From Verrucomicrobiota bacterium (lineage in GTDB: Bacteria; Verrucomicrobiota; Verrucomicrobiia; Limisphaerales; JACRJZ01), in contig JAKLEJ010000226.1 of assembly GCA_022711695.1 (NCBI GenBank), positions 1-6,115 of the forward strand: a stretch of 6,115 bases of DNA, given 5' to 3'. Made by a program: the position numbers and the translations under genes. The notes under the pieces are model-generated. The model was not told the origin of the DNA and ran no database searches. It saw nothing but the letters and a program-made list of their open reading frames with translations. Of the stretch, positions 6,060-6,115 are shown in pieces; positions within the stretch are counted from its first letter, which is position 1; each line of letters starts with the position of its first letter.

Positions 6060-6115
6060 CTTGGGCCCCCTTGCGGGCGACTCGGCCCTCTGCTTTAGTC
6101 TGGCCTGTTGGCCTG

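Larger units (their letters stand above)
5742..6115. other. non-coding tail with duplicated fragment and repeat array
   Basis: No convincing gene is seen in these 374 bases. A 115-codon open frame from 5751 to 6098 has no recognisable motif and runs through both the duplicated permease fragment and the direct repeats, so I treat it as chance. The stretch from about 5930 to 6050 is richer in A and T than the genes. The mixture of a gene scrap and repeats suggests a rearranged, non-functional junction. Confidence 0.55.

Noticed and set aside
5751..6098. 115-codon open frame after the toxin gene
   Set aside because: It crosses a duplicated permease fragment in a different frame and then the direct repeats; there is no motif, no ribosome binding site and no family resemblance.
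6006..6113. Minus-strand open frame entering from the right edge, ending in NFDVPPLCNFDVPV
   Set aside because: The repeating peptide is just the translated direct repeats. It could in principle be the tail of a gene outside the window, but nothing in the 35 codons supports one.

Overview
This high-GC window looks like a chromosomal segment from a Verrucomicrobiota bacterium, probably of the Pedosphaera/Limisphaera type. That assignment is inference. It rests on a Tat-exported Gfo/Idh/MocA oxidoreductase, a DUF721 protein ending in a typical -RISFRVG tail, an AT-poor genome with few Shine-Dalgarno sequences, and a palindromic repeat whose GTAGCGCAG ends resemble dispersed repeats I associate with that phylum. 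No 16S or other marker gene is present.

Layout. Positions 1065 to 1 (minus strand) hold a Tat-signal Gfo/Idh/MocA dehydrogenase whose 3' end runs off the left edge. The 512-base divergent intergenic region (1066-1577) holds several hairpins and a two-fold symmetric multi-hairpin repeat at 1249-1466. From 1578 a plus-strand cluster follows: a GH42 beta-galactosidase-like protein (1578-3641), a DUF721/DciA-like protein (3670-4080) and a TauE/SafE-family membrane permease (4080-4829). The last two share a TGATG stop/start. After a 256-base gap comes a VapB/VapC-type toxin-antitoxin pair (5086-5741), also joined by TGATG. The last 374 bases have no convincing gene. They hold a second exact copy of a 36-base piece of the permease gene and, near the edge, a tandem direct-repeat array resembling an IS21-type insertion sequence end.

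How the genes relate. The oxidoreductase and the GH42 protein are divergent and could both act on plant or algal sugars, but no transporter, regulator or second glycosidase is visible. The DUF721 and permease genes are housekeeping or transport genes read through from GH42, with no obvious metabolic link. The toxin-antitoxin pair, duplicated gene fragment and repeat array make the right end look like an accessory, rearranged patch.

I see no clear novel multi-gene system. The points most worth checking are the GH42 protein, which keeps its nucleophile Glu but has Gly where the acid/base Glu is expected; the palindromic element, whose half-sites differ by paired compensatory changes in the stems; and the 36-base duplicated permease fragment.
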